The notes under the pieces are model-generated. The model made no database searches. It was not told the origin of the DNA and was given only the letters and a program-made list of their open reading frames with translations. Below, piece after piece: positions 24,111 to 38,175 of a stretch of 64,000 nt of DNA (its first letter is position 1; each line of letters opens with the position of its first letter). The stretch comes from Siniperca chuatsi (lineage: Eukaryota > Chordata > Actinopteri > Centrarchiformes > Sinipercidae). The DNA lies in contig NC_058058.1 of the NCBI RefSeq assembly GCF_020085105.1, forward strand, positions 4,922,214 to 4,986,213. Direction: 5' to 3'. Both the position numbers and the translations under genes were made by a program.

Positions 24111-25142
24111 GCCACAGATGTGAGCCCATCACATGAAGAGAATAAGACACTGCTGTTTTACATCCTGCATCTGACTTTATGGAAAATACAATTTGATTGG
24201 GGGGGGCCTTGGGAGCCAAATGGCTCCAGCGGACACACACTCACATACACACGCCCGCTCTCACGCACGTGGAAAAAGGTGCATTTTAAATACTATGCAT
24301 TTTTTTGACCATATTTTACAGCTGACAGCCCAAACACAAAAAGACACAAACTCTTGCTGTTGCGGTGAACAAATATGGACATTACTGGATAAACTGGACT
24401 GCCCCTTTGATACACCACATGTCCAATTACAGGAAATCTTAATGCCACAACCTACAATGATATTTTAAACAATAGTGTGCGTTCAACTGGTTTGTCTAGT
24501 ATTGAAAGCTGCAGCCCTAACAAGACCGTCAAGTTTGGTTTTATGAATATCAGATCATTATCCACCGAATCCTAACTGATAAATTATTTGATTCTTGAGC
24601 ATAATCTGGATGTGATTTGTTTATGTGCGACATGGCTGAAACCAAATGTTGTCTTACCATTAAATGAAGCTTCCCCACCTCACAACACCAACTCCAGGCA
24701 CGTGCACAGATAGACCCCAGGTGGTGCTCAAGCACCTGCCCTTTTCGCCCTTTTTGCAAGACATTTACGATGTTTACGGCCAACCGGTAACCGTAAAACC
24801 TCAAAGAAGAAGAAGAGCCCATGCCAGAGTAGGGTGTCTCTCTGAGTAGGGTGTCTCTGCAGACCTGAGACTTTGAGAGGGCGTGGTAACTGTCTTACAT
24901 TTTACATTTTCTTACATTTTAGGGCCTTAGTCACTTCAGATTACATATTAAGATGTTTTTGAGAACAACAGACTAAAAAATATATACAGTATAATATTGT
25001 AGCTTAAAGATGCTGAAGTTAAGTCTCAGCGATGCAAATAAAAGTGAAGGACATTTCCTTAATGATTTGATGTTAGAGCTCCTTCATTATCTTAAGATCA
25101 ACATCTGAGTTTACTAACTCTGTGTTAGCCACATTATCTGTT

Positions 25143-25144
<2 letters not shown>

Positions 25145-25201
<57 letters not shown>
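25145..25201. repeat. (CA)n microsatellite
   Basis: About 28 uninterrupted CA units. Confidence 0.97.
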
Positions 25202-25204
<3 letters not shown>

Positions 25205-25274
25205 AATGTAAATCAAGCAAATAGGTTTTGATGCCAAAAAAAAGATGAACTCATGTTTGTTTTAACCCACTCCC

Positions 25275-25280
25275 TTTATT
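25275..25280 (-). terminator. Possible polyadenylation signal of the ZP-domain gene
   Basis: AATAAA on the minus strand (TTTATT on plus), the clearest hexamer downstream of the stop at 26354. Not supported by any cleavage-site evidence. Confidence 0.3.
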
Positions 25281-26353
25281 TTTTGGGGGATTTCTATGCT
25301 AATAACAATAATAACATAACAATGGTACAACAGCACGTCTCAGTGTAATTACAGCCAGTTTCAACTGATAATCTTCATTTATAGTAACTTCAATCCACTA
25401 ATAATCATCATTTTAATGTTGCGTTCACATTCACATCAGTATTTTCCTTCCACTGGATCTCTAAACCTTCTTGCTGCAAAGCGTCTTTCAGTCACAAATT
25501 TCTTTTAACTTCATGTCACTAAAACACAGAAATTCAGTTTCTGCATTCACTGGGTAGCATTTAGGCTGTGTGCATTTAAAGTAGGCAGTTAACATCATGG
25601 TAAAGAAATATATATATATATTTTAGAAGAACCCACAGTGCCAGGAAGTAGTGCAAATAGTAAATAAAACCCTTCTTTGATTATTTTTCTTCTTCACTTC
25701 ACTTCTTCACATCTATTATTTCATCAAAGATTATCTTCCATTTCAAAATCTCATTAATAATTTGCATGAATCAGTGGGCTGAATCAGCACCCCACAGATT
25801 CTGCAGAAATAATATGTAATATCTCAGGTGGGTCAAATGAAGATCGGTGTTATGGCAATTATATCTGGTTTCACAGCAACAATAACTTCAAACAACCTTC
25901 CAAAACCAGTGAGGCTCCTTATCGGGACGCAGGTTCAGTCGGGAATCAGCTGAGAAGACAACCAGACAAAACTCAGATTCGTCGTGATTTATATTTGATC
26001 TCTGATGTAGGAAAATATCAAAATTTGAATGACTCCATGACCTTTCCTCTAGCGCCACCCACAGGACAAACTTTACATGTTTAGCTCCATGAAAAGCTAA
26101 ATCACCAGCATGATGTTTTTCAATCCAACCTTTCTCTCTCAAATGTCTTTCTGGTTAGTTACTAAGATCAAAATTAATTAATTAAAAACAAATTAAATTC
26201 AGGAATGTGTGAGTCCTCTTCCTCCGGGTTAGGATACTTCTGGAGCCCTCTTAAATATTGCGGGAGCTTTTTAGACTTCAGAGCCTTGACAGACTTTACT
26301 CTGAGTGGCTTTATACATACCATGTAATGAATCAAAAGGGGAGCTGTGTTTAC

Positions 26354-29300
26354 CTAGTTACTCCAGGCCATAGTGATGAGGGCTGGGTTTTCATCTGCAT
26401 ATTTAGACCTGGAAGATCTGCGCCTCCTGAGAGCACCTGTACCGCAGGACTGTAAGACAGAGAGGATGGCTAGAGTTCAGGCTTCAGACTGTGTCGGCTT
26501 TATGAAGGTCAACAACACTTTGTGAATGTTTTGCTTTTTGTATACAAATATTATAGTATCTCTTTAGCATTATGTATTAATTATATAGCACAGAAACTTA
26601 TTAATATTATTATTATTATGTTATTATTTCAGAATCATTCAATTTAAACTTCAAACAAAATTTAAATTGAAAACAGGCTGAAATATTCTTGACACACAGC
26701 AAAACAAGGTTTTTAAGACAGAAATGATTTTGTAACATTGGAGTTTTATAAAGTATTAAAATCAGCTCCACCTCAGCCAGCTACAACAACAATGCTGCTC
26801 ACATATTAATGGATCAATGATAATAATTTTATAACACCATGAAAGGAACCATTCAGCATAACGAGTACTTTTACTTTTGTTAAAGTACAATTTGATGATA
26901 ATACTTCTGTACTTATGCAGGACTATTTTTACATTGTTGTATTACTACTTTGACTTTAGTAAAGCAGTATTTCCTCCACCCTGCTTACCTGAGCACAGGA
27001 ATGGCCCTGTGTGGCACACAGCTCCAGTTTGCAGTGCAGGTAGATTTCGCCACTTTTCCCAGAGAACTGGAACATGTTGAAAGAGAAGGAGTTGGACGTT
27101 CCCAGTCCGTTTCCCTCCACCTTCACCGTCTGGTCATCGGGGTTCGGGCATCTGTTCAGAAACAGGAAGACGGTCATGATGACTTCATCAGCAGTAAAGC
27201 CACTGACAAAGTTTCAGTTTGAGCTTTTTCTCACCCGTTAATGATGAGGTTGTATCGCAGACTATCAGTAGGTGACAGCTGGTTGGTTGCCCAGCAGGAC
27301 TTGGTCACCAAGGCGACCATGTTGCCGTCCAGCCCCTCCGTCTTCAGCTCCACCCAGATCTTCTGGTTCAGCCCGATCTCAGTGTCCGGCTTGATGAGGT
27401 TTGTGCGGCCGGCGTTGGTGTAGGCGTTCATCGTCAGAGTGTAATTCCAAACTCCAGATACAATATGCTGCACCACAGAGCTAGAGAGCACAGACACACA
27501 CACTTCAGCTGTCCTAAACTTTAACTACAATAAGCTTCAGTCAGCACATTAACAACCAGGTGAAGCTCAGCACACACCCATCTTTGATCTTGAAGGCCAC
27601 ACTCTTGACGTCTGGCTGGGTGTAGAAGCAGGAGAAGTCGATATATACTTGGTCCTCGCGGGTGATGATGCCGGAGCTGGTACTCATCTTGATGGCGTTC
27701 TTGTAGATGATTTGGTTGTCTTTCGTCTAGATTGTGAAAGGAACAGGTGAAGAAAAACTCACATGCCAAAGGAAGGCCTTTCCTGGAAGCCTAACCTTTC
27801 CTGTAAATATTAATATATGGCAGCCTGGCTGAGACTCATTACTATGCCATTACAGTCTGCAGGGAAGTGATCAGCAAAAACAGCATGTGTGTACATGTTG
27901 AGAGCAAAAAACTAGAGGAGAGTACCCACCGTAACCTCCGTCCCGCAGGTGTTGCTGCCGTCGAAGCTGAAAGTCACCATGTGGGTCTGCTCGTCCATGT
28001 AACCTTTGCACTTCTGGTCATTGAGCTGTAAGGCGGAGTAGTCGATGCCATTGTCCTCCAGCAGACATCCAGCCAGAGCAAGAGTGGCAGAGTTATTCAT
28101 GCAGACTGTCGGCTCGCCTGAACACCCAACAGGACAAAGAAGCCATCGCCACGTCAATATGGATTTATTTGGGGTCGAGGTATTCAGTAAGCAACAGCTG
28201 GTTTGTGCTGATCTTTTTTTAAAATTTACAACCATTTCTTTGATTCAGAGCTATTATGGAGGCACAAACACATCCCGTTTTTAATTAAACACTAATCCGA
28301 GGAGAAAAAGTCAGGGGGGACACCAAAGTTAACTGTTAATCTTCTCATAACAGGATCAAAACATGATGTACCAAGATAAAAGAAAGCCAACTCTACTGGT
28401 TGGTGATTTGCTATAACAATTTAAATAAATAAATAAAACCCCATTCAGTAGCTGTGGTCAGGAGGGAATCATCAAATTGATCCTGATGATTTTGTCTAAT
28501 GCTACAGGACGTCTGGATCAACTCTCCCTCTAAAGAAACATTACATCCCTTAACGGTGTCTTTTCACGCCACGGTTGTTGCTCAGTACCTAAAGCGTTTG
28601 TTGGTTTGTACTTGGAGGCAAAAATGGCCCGACAGTAGCAGCGGGTTCCACCGAGCTTCTCGCCGCAGAACTCATGAGGGCTGCAGTACTGGTCCTGACA
28701 GAAGGCCTGAGGGACAGCAGCTACAGACAGACACACAGACACATGATGAGCTTCACTATCAAGTGAAGGATGAATGACATGAACATCTTAAAAAGGATTT
28801 TTTTTTTTTTTTCTTTATACTTCTAATTCCCACTGCATTTATTTGACAGCAATAGCAACTTGTTACTTTTCAGATCAAGATTATACATACAAAACATGTC
28901 ATGATCTTATGAAATGTGGTGCATTATTATAGATTTAGTAAAAAAGGTATATTTAAATAACACCAGATTAAAAAAACATTTAAAATGAACATTAAAATGC
29001 TGCTTACATTGCTACATATTTCTACTTTAAGTACCTTTTGCTGATCATTCTGCAGTATTTACGCAGTTGTAAATTATTATAGTTTCTTAAGTAAAGGGAC
29101 TGAATTCCATCACCATCGCAACGATCAAGTGGAATTAACTAAACAAATGTATACTGCACCAAATTTGTTTACTAGTATATGTATATCATATATATTTTAA
29201 ATACATTTAGACTTAAGCTTGTGTTTGGTGTATTTAACCCCAAGTTGCTCTGTTTCTGTCAATAATTCTACTTTCTCTCTTCTGTATGATTCATTTGTTT

Positions 29301-32300
29301 CAGCCTGGAACAGCAGGCAGAAATCAATACATTTTGATTTTCGCTTATCTCATCTCGCCCCATTTCATCGTATGAAACACAGAAGTGAAAGTGAGTGACG
29401 ATCTTACAGCAGCTGGCCTTTGACCTCCAGTCCTCCAGCCCGATGCTGCCCTTCAGGTTGCAGGACTTGGCGTAAGCCTCCAAAAACTGGCACTTGAGAT
29501 CGTCCACCTCTGGGTATTTGCACAAAGTGTTTGTGCAGGCGGTTATGTAGGGCTCTGGGTCAGTGAGGCTGTGGCAAGCAGTGAAGGGCGCCTGCCTCAT
29601 GAGATTACAGCTGTTCACAGAGGAAGGATGAGAGTAAATGACCAGTTTTCTGAACAGAGTCATGGCACCTCAGGACTGTGTGATAAAGATGACTCGTTCC
29701 TGTTTTAAGGCTGACAGGAGTGTTCAGTGTGTGTTTGAATGGGTCAGTTCTTACTGTTCAGTTGCGAGGCTGCAGACGATCGTACTGTCCACGGTGTCGT
29801 TGGGCTGACGCTCGCAGCTAGGGGGAGACAAACAGCGCAGCACATTCAATTTGAAACCCATACAACATCAATAAACAGGTAACATCAGTCAGTGCATTCA
29901 TGTTGTTGTGACTGAGTTGTACCCGCGTGCACTGTAAGAAGAGGACTTCTCTGCACTCAGGGTGGTGGTCTGACTGGCTGGAGTGGGGCACAAGCCCTTT
30001 ACAGCTCCAGCAGGTCCTGGTAGATGTCAAGAGACAATTAAAGACAAACCAATGAACTTTCAACCTAATGAGCACAGCTGGCATTCGTAAATACTTTTAA
30101 AAAGGTACACATATTTTGTCCTTCTTTAGTTTTCTGTACCTGCCACATGTGCAGTGTTGCCATCAAAAAAGACTATCGTATTGAGGGAAAGTATCTTGGC
30201 AGTAACTCCAGTCTGGTCCTTGGAGAGCTCCACACCGCGGACCAGCTGAGTCGTGGTGGTGAGCGTTAGTATTTGGTCGTCAACCTACATCACAGCAGAA
30301 ACACTGGCTGAAACATCACAAATACATCCATACATCCATACATGTGCTTTGCATGTGCGCTTGTTCCCACTTAAATAGGCTTTTTCACGGCAACACTCAG
30401 TAAATGACAATAATCTTTAGCTCAGATTACACCATCAAAATGTCTCCTCTCTTCACTCATAGTTATAATAACAGCTTCTAATTTTTTTCCTGGGAGAACG
30501 ATGAAACAAGAGCACACTGAAAAAGTAACAGATGACAGAAGTGACAGAAGACGTCAGTAAATAAGAACATTGGTAAAAAAACAAATCATATTTTTGCTTT
30601 GTCACAATGTTCCTGTTGCACCAGCGTTCATTAGTCATAGATGCAGAAATCCATCCATCAGAGGTAGAAATCCTCAAATGGCTGTTATTTACAAATGATG
30701 AAGATGTTGTAATTCTGTACAGGTTTGTACTCTGGTTCTGGTCATTTTTGATTTGTCTGGGGTTTTTTTCAGATAATGTATTTAAGTTGAACGCTCTGAA
30801 ATCACTACACTGTAAGGTTCACATAAAAAATGTTGCATTCTGAGAACTTCTGAATGCATGGCTGTGCAGGATTTAGGCTGTAACCTAAATGTTTTGTTTG
30901 TGTGGCTCAATAAAACATTTATTATTCAAAAGTTCATTTTAAACAATGTTGGACAGATCATTCTACACCCACAGGTGCAGGAAACAGAACACAGGATGAT
31001 AGTGTGCATCTGGATCTTTAATTATCTCTCCATATAAAGGGGGTTGTATTAAAAACTACATTTGGCAGCTCTAGTTACTAGTCATGAGGAGTAAAATATG
31101 ATACTAAAAACTAGATACAAATCTAACTGATGAAATGAATAAATAACAACGAGTAAATATCTCTCACCTGAAAGCTGCCAAAGCCAAAGAGTGGAAGTTT
31201 AAAGTTAGATTATTTTGCTACACATAAATAAATATCATCACAAATAGATAATACTCTGACAATTAGTATGTAACAATTGAACACAAATACTGAGTTAATT
31301 GTAAAAAACTTTCCATTCCTATTTTACGCTGCTTTGTACTTCTGCCCCACTATAATTCAGAAAGGAAAGGTACCACCACACCTGTCTATACTTTAAATGT
31401 ATCAACACAAAGTGACTCCTGGCATGTAATGATCTTCAGCGATTGGTCAAACCTTTGAAAACTACCCCATAAAAACTCTGTTACTCGCTTTTAGATGGAT
31501 TGTGGCAGCTTACCCGGACTCTCCCACCTTGTTCCAGGTACATGTTTACACCTGGATCTTCCAGCTGCAGTATCAAGTGGTCCAAAAACGGCACATCTTG
31601 ACGGCGTCGCTCCATGAAACCCGCCAATAGGGTGAAATTCGAGCTTTGTTGAGGCTTCATCAGACCGTATACACACCGATCCGGGACAGAGTAGACTCTG
31701 CCGGAGAAATCGATGACAGTGGAGCCAGTCACAGTGCACACGGGAATGGGTTGTACGCACCTGATGGAGACGGAAAGGGACAGATGTCTTTTTATTGATC
31801 GTATGATGATGTCATTTCCAGTTCATAGGAATCCTTACTTGAAAGCAAAGTAAAGACCTAAAGGTCACTTTCCTCCTCATCATGGGGAAAACTATTTTAC
31901 TACTACTAGTACTATTTTGAGGGTTATTGGAGTCTGTCATTCCACGGGTGTACTGCTTGTAGTTGTTAGTATTAATGGCGTAAAAGACGTCAATCAATTC
32001 ATTGTTTCTTGCTTCTCAAAAAGGATTTGCTGCTATGTTGTACTGTTGGGCAGACAAAACAAGAGATTTGAAACATTACCCTGGGTTTCGGGCTACATTA
32101 GCCGCTACTAGCCCAACACACCCAGATCTCCAAAAGGACTGACAGCAGATGAGTTGCATTGTGGGTAATGTAGGTTTTGACAAGGAAGAAAAACTGTCCA
32201 TCGTGAGTCCGACAATGTTATTGAAATGCTAAACCATTGGAAAACTCTTTTTATATACTGAAAGATTAATCAGCTGATCAAAAAAATAGACGGATTTTTA

Positions 32301-35300
32301 GAAATAATATAATATAAAGAAAACATATTTACTTGCTGTTCTGGCAGAACTCCTGGGCTCCACATGTACTGACAGGAGAGAGGGATGCAGACGCATCACA
32401 AACTTGCATGGAGCATTGTTCTGGGTTCAACTTCTTGTAACTTGAATTGACTACAAAAGGGGCATCTGCGAGGTGATAGGAGGTTAATGAAATTAGTTTA
32501 ATAGTAAACTTCACCAACTAGTGTACAACATTTAAGAAGGAAGGAAGGAAGGAAGTAACAGTCATTTTAAAATATCACAATTTGTTTTGTGGAGCCCTGA
32601 AGAGTCCCAGCCCCGTCTTTGCCCACCTGAGAGTCTGCATCCGCTCACGTCCACGTATTTCCAGTCTGTAGATTTAGGAAACGACCACGAACCCAGAGAT
32701 GAGCTACCGACCGTTGCATTCAGGCTCTAGAAAAGGCATTGACAAAAATCAAGATTAATAGTGTAATACTGTAATACTCTAATACTGAGTGAACATGAAT
32801 GACTTCAATCCTCCTTTTTATATGTGTATAAATATTTTTCTCCAATTTTAGGACAATTCGGTGGGACAGTGGGAGCAGTGGTGACCTAAGCATTGGATGA
32901 ATGAGCCGACATATGACCAGATGGCAGCGGTTCAATTCCCAGACTGGCAAAGGCAAAGTCTAAGAGCACCACTCGCCTGTGTGTAATTATTAAAACTAAT
33001 TATTCCTAATCAACCTTTTTGGACACTTTTAGTCTCCACCAACTCCTGAGAAAAGTATCTGGCTTTAAATGTTCCATTTTCTTCAGCTGCGAGTCAGTAC
33101 GTGTGTCTGTCTGCTGTTTGGTGCTGGGCAGGTAGTGTGCACTCAGTTTCTCTGAACAGCTGCCTGCTGCTGCTTAACAACTCATCATTCTCTGTGGGTT
33201 TAGACTGTGAGTGAGCTCTCTCTTTTTACACAATGACTATTGTTAATATTAAAAAATATATATACAGATTGGTGCTGTTTTTATTCAAAATACATTTTGG
33301 TTCACAATTCCTACACTCTCCATCTTATGTGGACGTAAATACCCTAAAAACAAAAGCCGATCGTCACTTTAATGTCATTGTCACTGTTCATTTAAAATCC
33401 AGCATGCCGAGTACAGAGCAAACCATTGCATCACTGCATTGCATATCAGCAGTGAGTAACTGTTTCAAGCTCAATTCCTAAACTGCTAATCATCTCATAG
33501 GATGCCCCAGTTTGTACCTCTCATAGATCTAAGCATTTCCCAATAATTACCCGGCAACGTTTGAAAACCCAGAAGGTCACATGTGCCGCGCTTCTGGAGG
33601 TATTTCCAGAATCCGTTGCACAACAAAAAATACTTTTGAAATCCATTTCACAAGTTGCCATGCAGCCAGAAGTGACACGAGTCCTTGGTCTTTTTGTAAA
33701 ACACAACCAGAATATTAAAAGAACCAAAACTTGGAAAGAGGAAAAAATCTTTTGTTGTTGTTGTTGTTGTCCTGCTGCAGGTAGAATGTTTTAAATCAAG
33801 ATGGTTAGAAGAGTCTTTGAGGATTCTTGTTAAACGACCTTCTGGGCTCATTTCTAGGATAATTGAATGCTCGGGTCACAATACTCAACTGTAATGGTGC
33901 AATACACGAGAGGAACAAGAGGCTCCTCTCAGGGATGAGACTCTGTGAAATCCAGTGGTTAACCTCTGGCTGAAAGCTGGAGTCTAACATCACAGCCTGA
34001 GGTTGGGATCAAGTTAACTTGCCATGAAGCAGAATAGTTGAAGGACACAAGTTGCCATAGTAACAGACTCAGGCTCGTCTCTGAGACCAAAGTTAGGTCT
34101 TCCATATACTTACATAAGTAGCCAAAGTATATCCCAAAAATGTCGTGCTTGACATAGCTGTTTGTGCGCCAAAGTTGAAGAAACTAACAATGATCTGAAA
34201 GCATAAACAGACAAGACACTGAAAATATTAGGAAATGGCTTCCAAAATATGTTAGAAATAAACTTTGATTTGAAGTTCCTTTGCCACACGATGTCTCTGA
34301 AATGTTGTACAAAAGGCTGGACAGTCAGTCGATCTAAAAACATGGAACCGATGATCACTCACATATAGGCTCAAACTGCCATCCATTAAGTCAAATTGAA
34401 CATTGCAGTCTGAAGTGGTCTTGATGTTTGGCACAGCTAGATGAATGGGTGATCCAGGAACTGTTTGGAAAGCTGAAACGGTCACATTCATTCTGTCCGC
34501 AGTCAGCTGATCTTTTATCAAAACACAGTCTGTTGGAGTTTCAGTTTTGGACTCTTTGAAACAAATAACAGCAGATGAATCTTTGAACGACACCTGCAAA
34601 AACAGAGAGACACCAGACATGAATTACTCCAAAATATAATGAGATCAAGTCAATAATGACATCAAAACATCTTTCTCATTTTGGTGCAAAACCTTTCAGT
34701 CCAACAAGTCTTCACACCTAAACCACAAAATATGTCGTTTTTTTACTTGTATGAACAGTTTTGCCATAGAGAGAATAAATAGATGTTCACAGCGAGCTGG
34801 GGGGAAATTTGGAGATTTGTGGGCGATATTCAGTTCTATAAAAAAAAAATCTGACAGGTCAGAAGATTATTACCAGTATAGGATACAATTAAAAATACAC
34901 TCTACAACACAAAATTCAGTTTTTTAAATAATTATTGCATTTTTAAATACTGGATAGTTTTACTCTTTGAGGCTGATAAGAATTCGGTAATGCCCGAATG
35001 CTCTTGCGGCTCTGTTACTTCCTCATACTTTCCTAATCATTTCTTGGAGGTTTCCTGGAAAGAACTATGCAGTTTGAATATTGATCACAGGGAAAATAAA
35101 CACACTGTTCTGAGACTGCTGTTTCAGTTAGCTCAGTTAGTTGTGTTGAGTTTAATAACAGATTTCTTGAAAGAACTGCTCCATTTAAACCCAAGTACCC
35201 ATTTATTTTTCATACATGTTGAGTTGAGTTGCCTGCTGACAAGTTGCACATCTTTGTATGTTCAGCTGACCTGCTACACACTGACTAGAAGAATTTAAGT

Positions 35301-37060
35301 TACGCCAGCTTGTATGCTAGTATGCTTTCAGTATTACTCTGTAGCTGGAGTTAAGTTTGCTTTGGGTTAGTTTGCAGTGTTGCTAACATTAATGTGCAGG
35401 GGCCACGTCGTAGGTGCGCTCATTAAATAACAAGGCATGCACAGCAGATGAAACTCAGCCTCTGCGGCAGCCGTTGGTAATTTACCCTGCACATCATTTA
35501 TCGGCCAGCAGAGGACAGCGCTGCCTTACCAATGGACTTAAACCTGCTGTTTCACCTTCAGAGATGCCTCTAGCCTGTACACTGTCATGCTATTTCACTG
35601 CTGGTCGCACTACATTGCACAGTGTAATCTGCATGTAGTTTTAGTTCAGCAGCTTGCATGTTTCATGTATACTGTATACATGTATTGTGTTATTTACAGT
35701 TATCTCTTTCTTGTATATTATTCTGATTTCATACAGAACCACTTCTTCCCCATCAGTTGTGCAGAAGGAATGTGGTTGTGGTGGTGGAAATAAAGGCTTT
35801 GGCTTTGAAGACATCTGTGTGGTTCTGATTGATCTCTTACAGCAGGTGACTATTTAAGTTAATCCAGCACAGAAACAGCAGGGAAGCTACAACCTGCTCA
35901 CACTATACATTAACTATTAAGCTTGTGACAAGGGGTCACAATTGCATTGTTTTACGCAAAACTTTGAATGCAGGACTTTTACTTGTAACAGAGTATTTCT
36001 ACGCTGTAGTATTGCTACTTTTACTTTGAAAGATCTGAGTACTTCTTCTACCACTGCAGGCTGCTGCTGTAGCTTCGTATTTACTGTACAGACATGAGAG
36101 TGATGCCTCACTTCTCATCTAACTCTCAAGCAAATAAGCGCATTTCCCAAAATGTTGAACTCTTTATTGAACTGTCGCTGAAATGTGTGTTAGATATCTT
36201 AGCTAATAGACAGTCACCAGCAGTCAAACAGTCTGTCTGTTAGATACAGTAACAACAGTAGAGGGAAAGACAAGCCTTTTCTCAAACAATCTTTCATTTT
36301 ACTCACATCCACCATGGAGTATTTGCGTCCATAAAAGGTGATGGGACACGAGCTGATGTCCACCACTCCAGAATTAACAATAACTTCAGCAGACAGAAGG
36401 TCAACATGGCTGGCAGCAACTACAGCGTGAATGTGAAGGGAAAAGAAATGAGACATCATACATCAATCTATCAAGACCAACTTTCTTTCTTTTCATTCCC
36501 AATTCACACCAATTCTAACATCAAATGGCATTTATCAAGGCAAGGATTTCTGGGTGTAAAAGACTGAATGAATTAATAAAATAAATACTCAGACTGTAGA
36601 ACATATTTTCCATCATCACTACAGGAGCTGGCTTCATTCTGAGGGTATTATTTTATTCAGAAATGTGAGGACTTAAAGGTTAAGCACCTCATGAAGAAGT
36701 GGAGCAATAAACTAGAATCTAGTGCAAAATCTCTCCAGTGAAACAAAATTGCCCCAACTTGACTTACTTATGTTGATTAAAAGGTGCCCTTACCCTTATT
36801 CATTTACAATGATTTCATGGATGAGCATATGTTTTTAAAAAGGTATCATTCAGGTCAATTTTGTATTGGAAATTAGCACAATATAGACAAATCGTTCCAG
36901 GGAAGAAATGTGTAAAATAAAATCTCTTGTAGGGCGCGCTACATGTTGAAAATGTAGGCTAGTCATCAAATGCCTTTAAAATAAGGGTTCTAGTCTAAAA
37001 CACTTTTCACTGGCTTAGCTTACCTGCCAGAAGGAGAAGCAGAGCACCCGGCTTCGCCAT
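26354..37060 (-). CDS. Secreted VWD-C8-EGF-ZP domain glycoprotein (alpha-tectorin/uromodulin-like), complete
   Basis: Coding exons complement(join(26354..26449, 26989..27151, 27235..27480, 27578..27726, 27930..28117, 28589..28720, 29408..29610, 29755..29817, 29923..30016, 30140..30284, 31514..31760, 32333..32465, 32627..32726, 34114..34194, 34363..34593, 36307..36419, 37024..37060)), 2421 nt, 806 aa. Every intron is GT-AG and all phases join. Order: signal peptide (MAKPGALLLLLA...), an unrecognised cysteine-containing region about 19-232, a von Willebrand D domain about 238-395 (CTVTGSTVIDFSGRVYSV), a C8 domain about 410-482, an EGF-like module about 484-526 (CSPHEFCGEKLGGTRCYC), a ZP module about 531-775, a furin-type site RRRR at 783-786, and a hydrophobic patch ALITMAWSN at the very end. 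ZP proteins polymerise into extracellular filaments after cleavage at such a site. Unusually, no transmembrane or GPI segment follows. The VWD end reads GLCP where GLCG is common. The orthologue is uncertain; tectorin-, uromodulin- and GP2-like names all fit. Confidence 0.92.
32866..32960 (+). repeat. tRNA-derived SINE head (candidate)
   Basis: In an intron of the ZP gene, GGGAGCAGTGGTGACC (A-box-like) is followed by GCGGTTCAATTCCCAG, which holds a B-box GGTTCAATTCC. The pattern fits a Pol III SINE head in decay. Confidence 0.45.
33030..33190 (-). repeat. Interspersed repeat, reversed partner of 53440-53920
   Basis: The sequence GTCTCCACCAACTCCTGAG is the reverse complement of CTCAGGAGTTGGTGGAGAC at 53702-53720, with further patchy similarity. 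The family looks common in spiny-rayed fish, but its class is not known to me. Confidence 0.5.
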
Positions 37061-38140
37061 GATGGAGCCCCGGCAGTGACTTGTTGGAGAGCTGGGAGAG
37101 ATACAGCTCACATAGTAAAATCCATGCAAATATACACAGCACAGTATGAGGGATAGTATTCATGATTTGATTGATGAGTGTTTTAATGCCTTTCTTGCAT
37201 GCTGCATAGGGTTATTAAAAAAAGCAATTTACTGTATCTAAAATCCCTTAAATAAACCCTTAAGTTGTGGCTTATTCACGAAATTAGTTTGACTGCAAAA
37301 GGCTCCATGTGAACTCTTTTAGATGAGGCCCACGCAGTCGCACTGAGCAAAGGTGATTAATACGGATTGTGAGTGGACATTAGTGGCCGTAACTCAGTGA
37401 TCACATCACGTTGAGTACATTATTATCAGCAGCACTAGTAGTGTCTAATTTTTATTTTTTTTATCATCCAATGAACCCATTTTACATTTTGCTCACACTT
37501 CCCTCCTGCGTCTGAGTGTGTCAAACGTAAAGGCCATGAGGAAACATTGAAGTGGTTGATGTTGTAAGGAACTTTAGTTTCACCGTAAAACATAACAAGA
37601 GTAAATCATCAAATTGAGAGAATTTAAACAAAATGGGAACAACATGAAACTTTTTTAAAGCTTTTTTAAAATGTGGCACAAACTCAGCTGATCTGACACT
37701 GAGGAGGAGTTTATTCCACTGTGTTTGAGCTGATAGACTAAAAGCTTCTTCTTAAGCCTGGACCGTGAAACCTTTAACTAAGATCAGAAATAAGCTGTGG
37801 AGGGCTTTGAAAGTAATCAAAAGAATCTTACAAGTCTAAAATGAATAGCAATGCAATGTATTGTGTGACTGGTATATAAGAATATAACAGAGAAGTGATA
37901 CATTTAAGTGCATTTTCTTAATTGAGTTGGCATGACGCATCTTTATAGAACCAGAAGGATTTTAAAGATCTGCAGTCATCCTGTAAGTGCATAAGCATCG
38001 TCCACATGAAGCCAGGCAGAGAGAGGAAGAGCGTGCAGCTGGTCTTACCGTCTGGAGGTTGGGTGGAGCAGCAGGGAGATGAAGCTCTGCAGATGGAGGT
38101 CGGTGTCGAACCTGTCTCAGGATCAGCTCTCGGGCAGATG
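37061..38140 (-). other. 5' UTR of the ZP-domain gene: end of exon 2, intron, non-coding first exon
   Basis: On the minus strand an acceptor CTCTCCCAG precedes 37091, so the exon carrying the ATG spans 37091-37024. A donor GTAAGACC at 38048-38041 closes an upstream exon that ends at 38049 and would start near 38140. No ATG-led signal peptide lies in that upstream exon, so it is read as non-coding. The 950 nt intron shows no gene. Confidence 0.6.
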
Positions 38141-38166
38141 TGCCTGCTGTGTGTCTCGATCTGTCG

Positions 38167-38175
38167 CTTTTTATG
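38167..38175 (-). promoter_or_regulatory. TATA-like element for the ZP-domain gene
   Basis: Minus strand CATAAAAAG, some 30 nt upstream of the inferred transcript start near 38140. Position fits a core promoter; no other evidence. Confidence 0.4.

Larger units (their letters stand above)
24480..26353. other. Intergenic DNA and 3' UTR of the ZP-domain gene
   Basis: No coding exon was recognised. The (CA)n run at 25145-25201 is a microsatellite. The minus-strand 3' UTR of the ZP gene should lie here; the best minus-strand AATAAA is at 25275-25280, about 1.07 kb past the stop codon. Open frames such as 25888-26142 lack domain content or phase-matched splice sites. Confidence 0.5.

Noticed and set aside
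25888..26142. 84-codon minus-strand frame downstream of the ZP stop codon
   Set aside because: I tested it as a last exon of the ZP gene. The exon 26354-26449 fits far better: correct phase, furin site, hydrophobic patch and stop.
27241..27423. Plus-strand frames over the ZP gene exons
   Set aside because: They are antisense shadows; the minus-strand exons have consistent phases and known domains.
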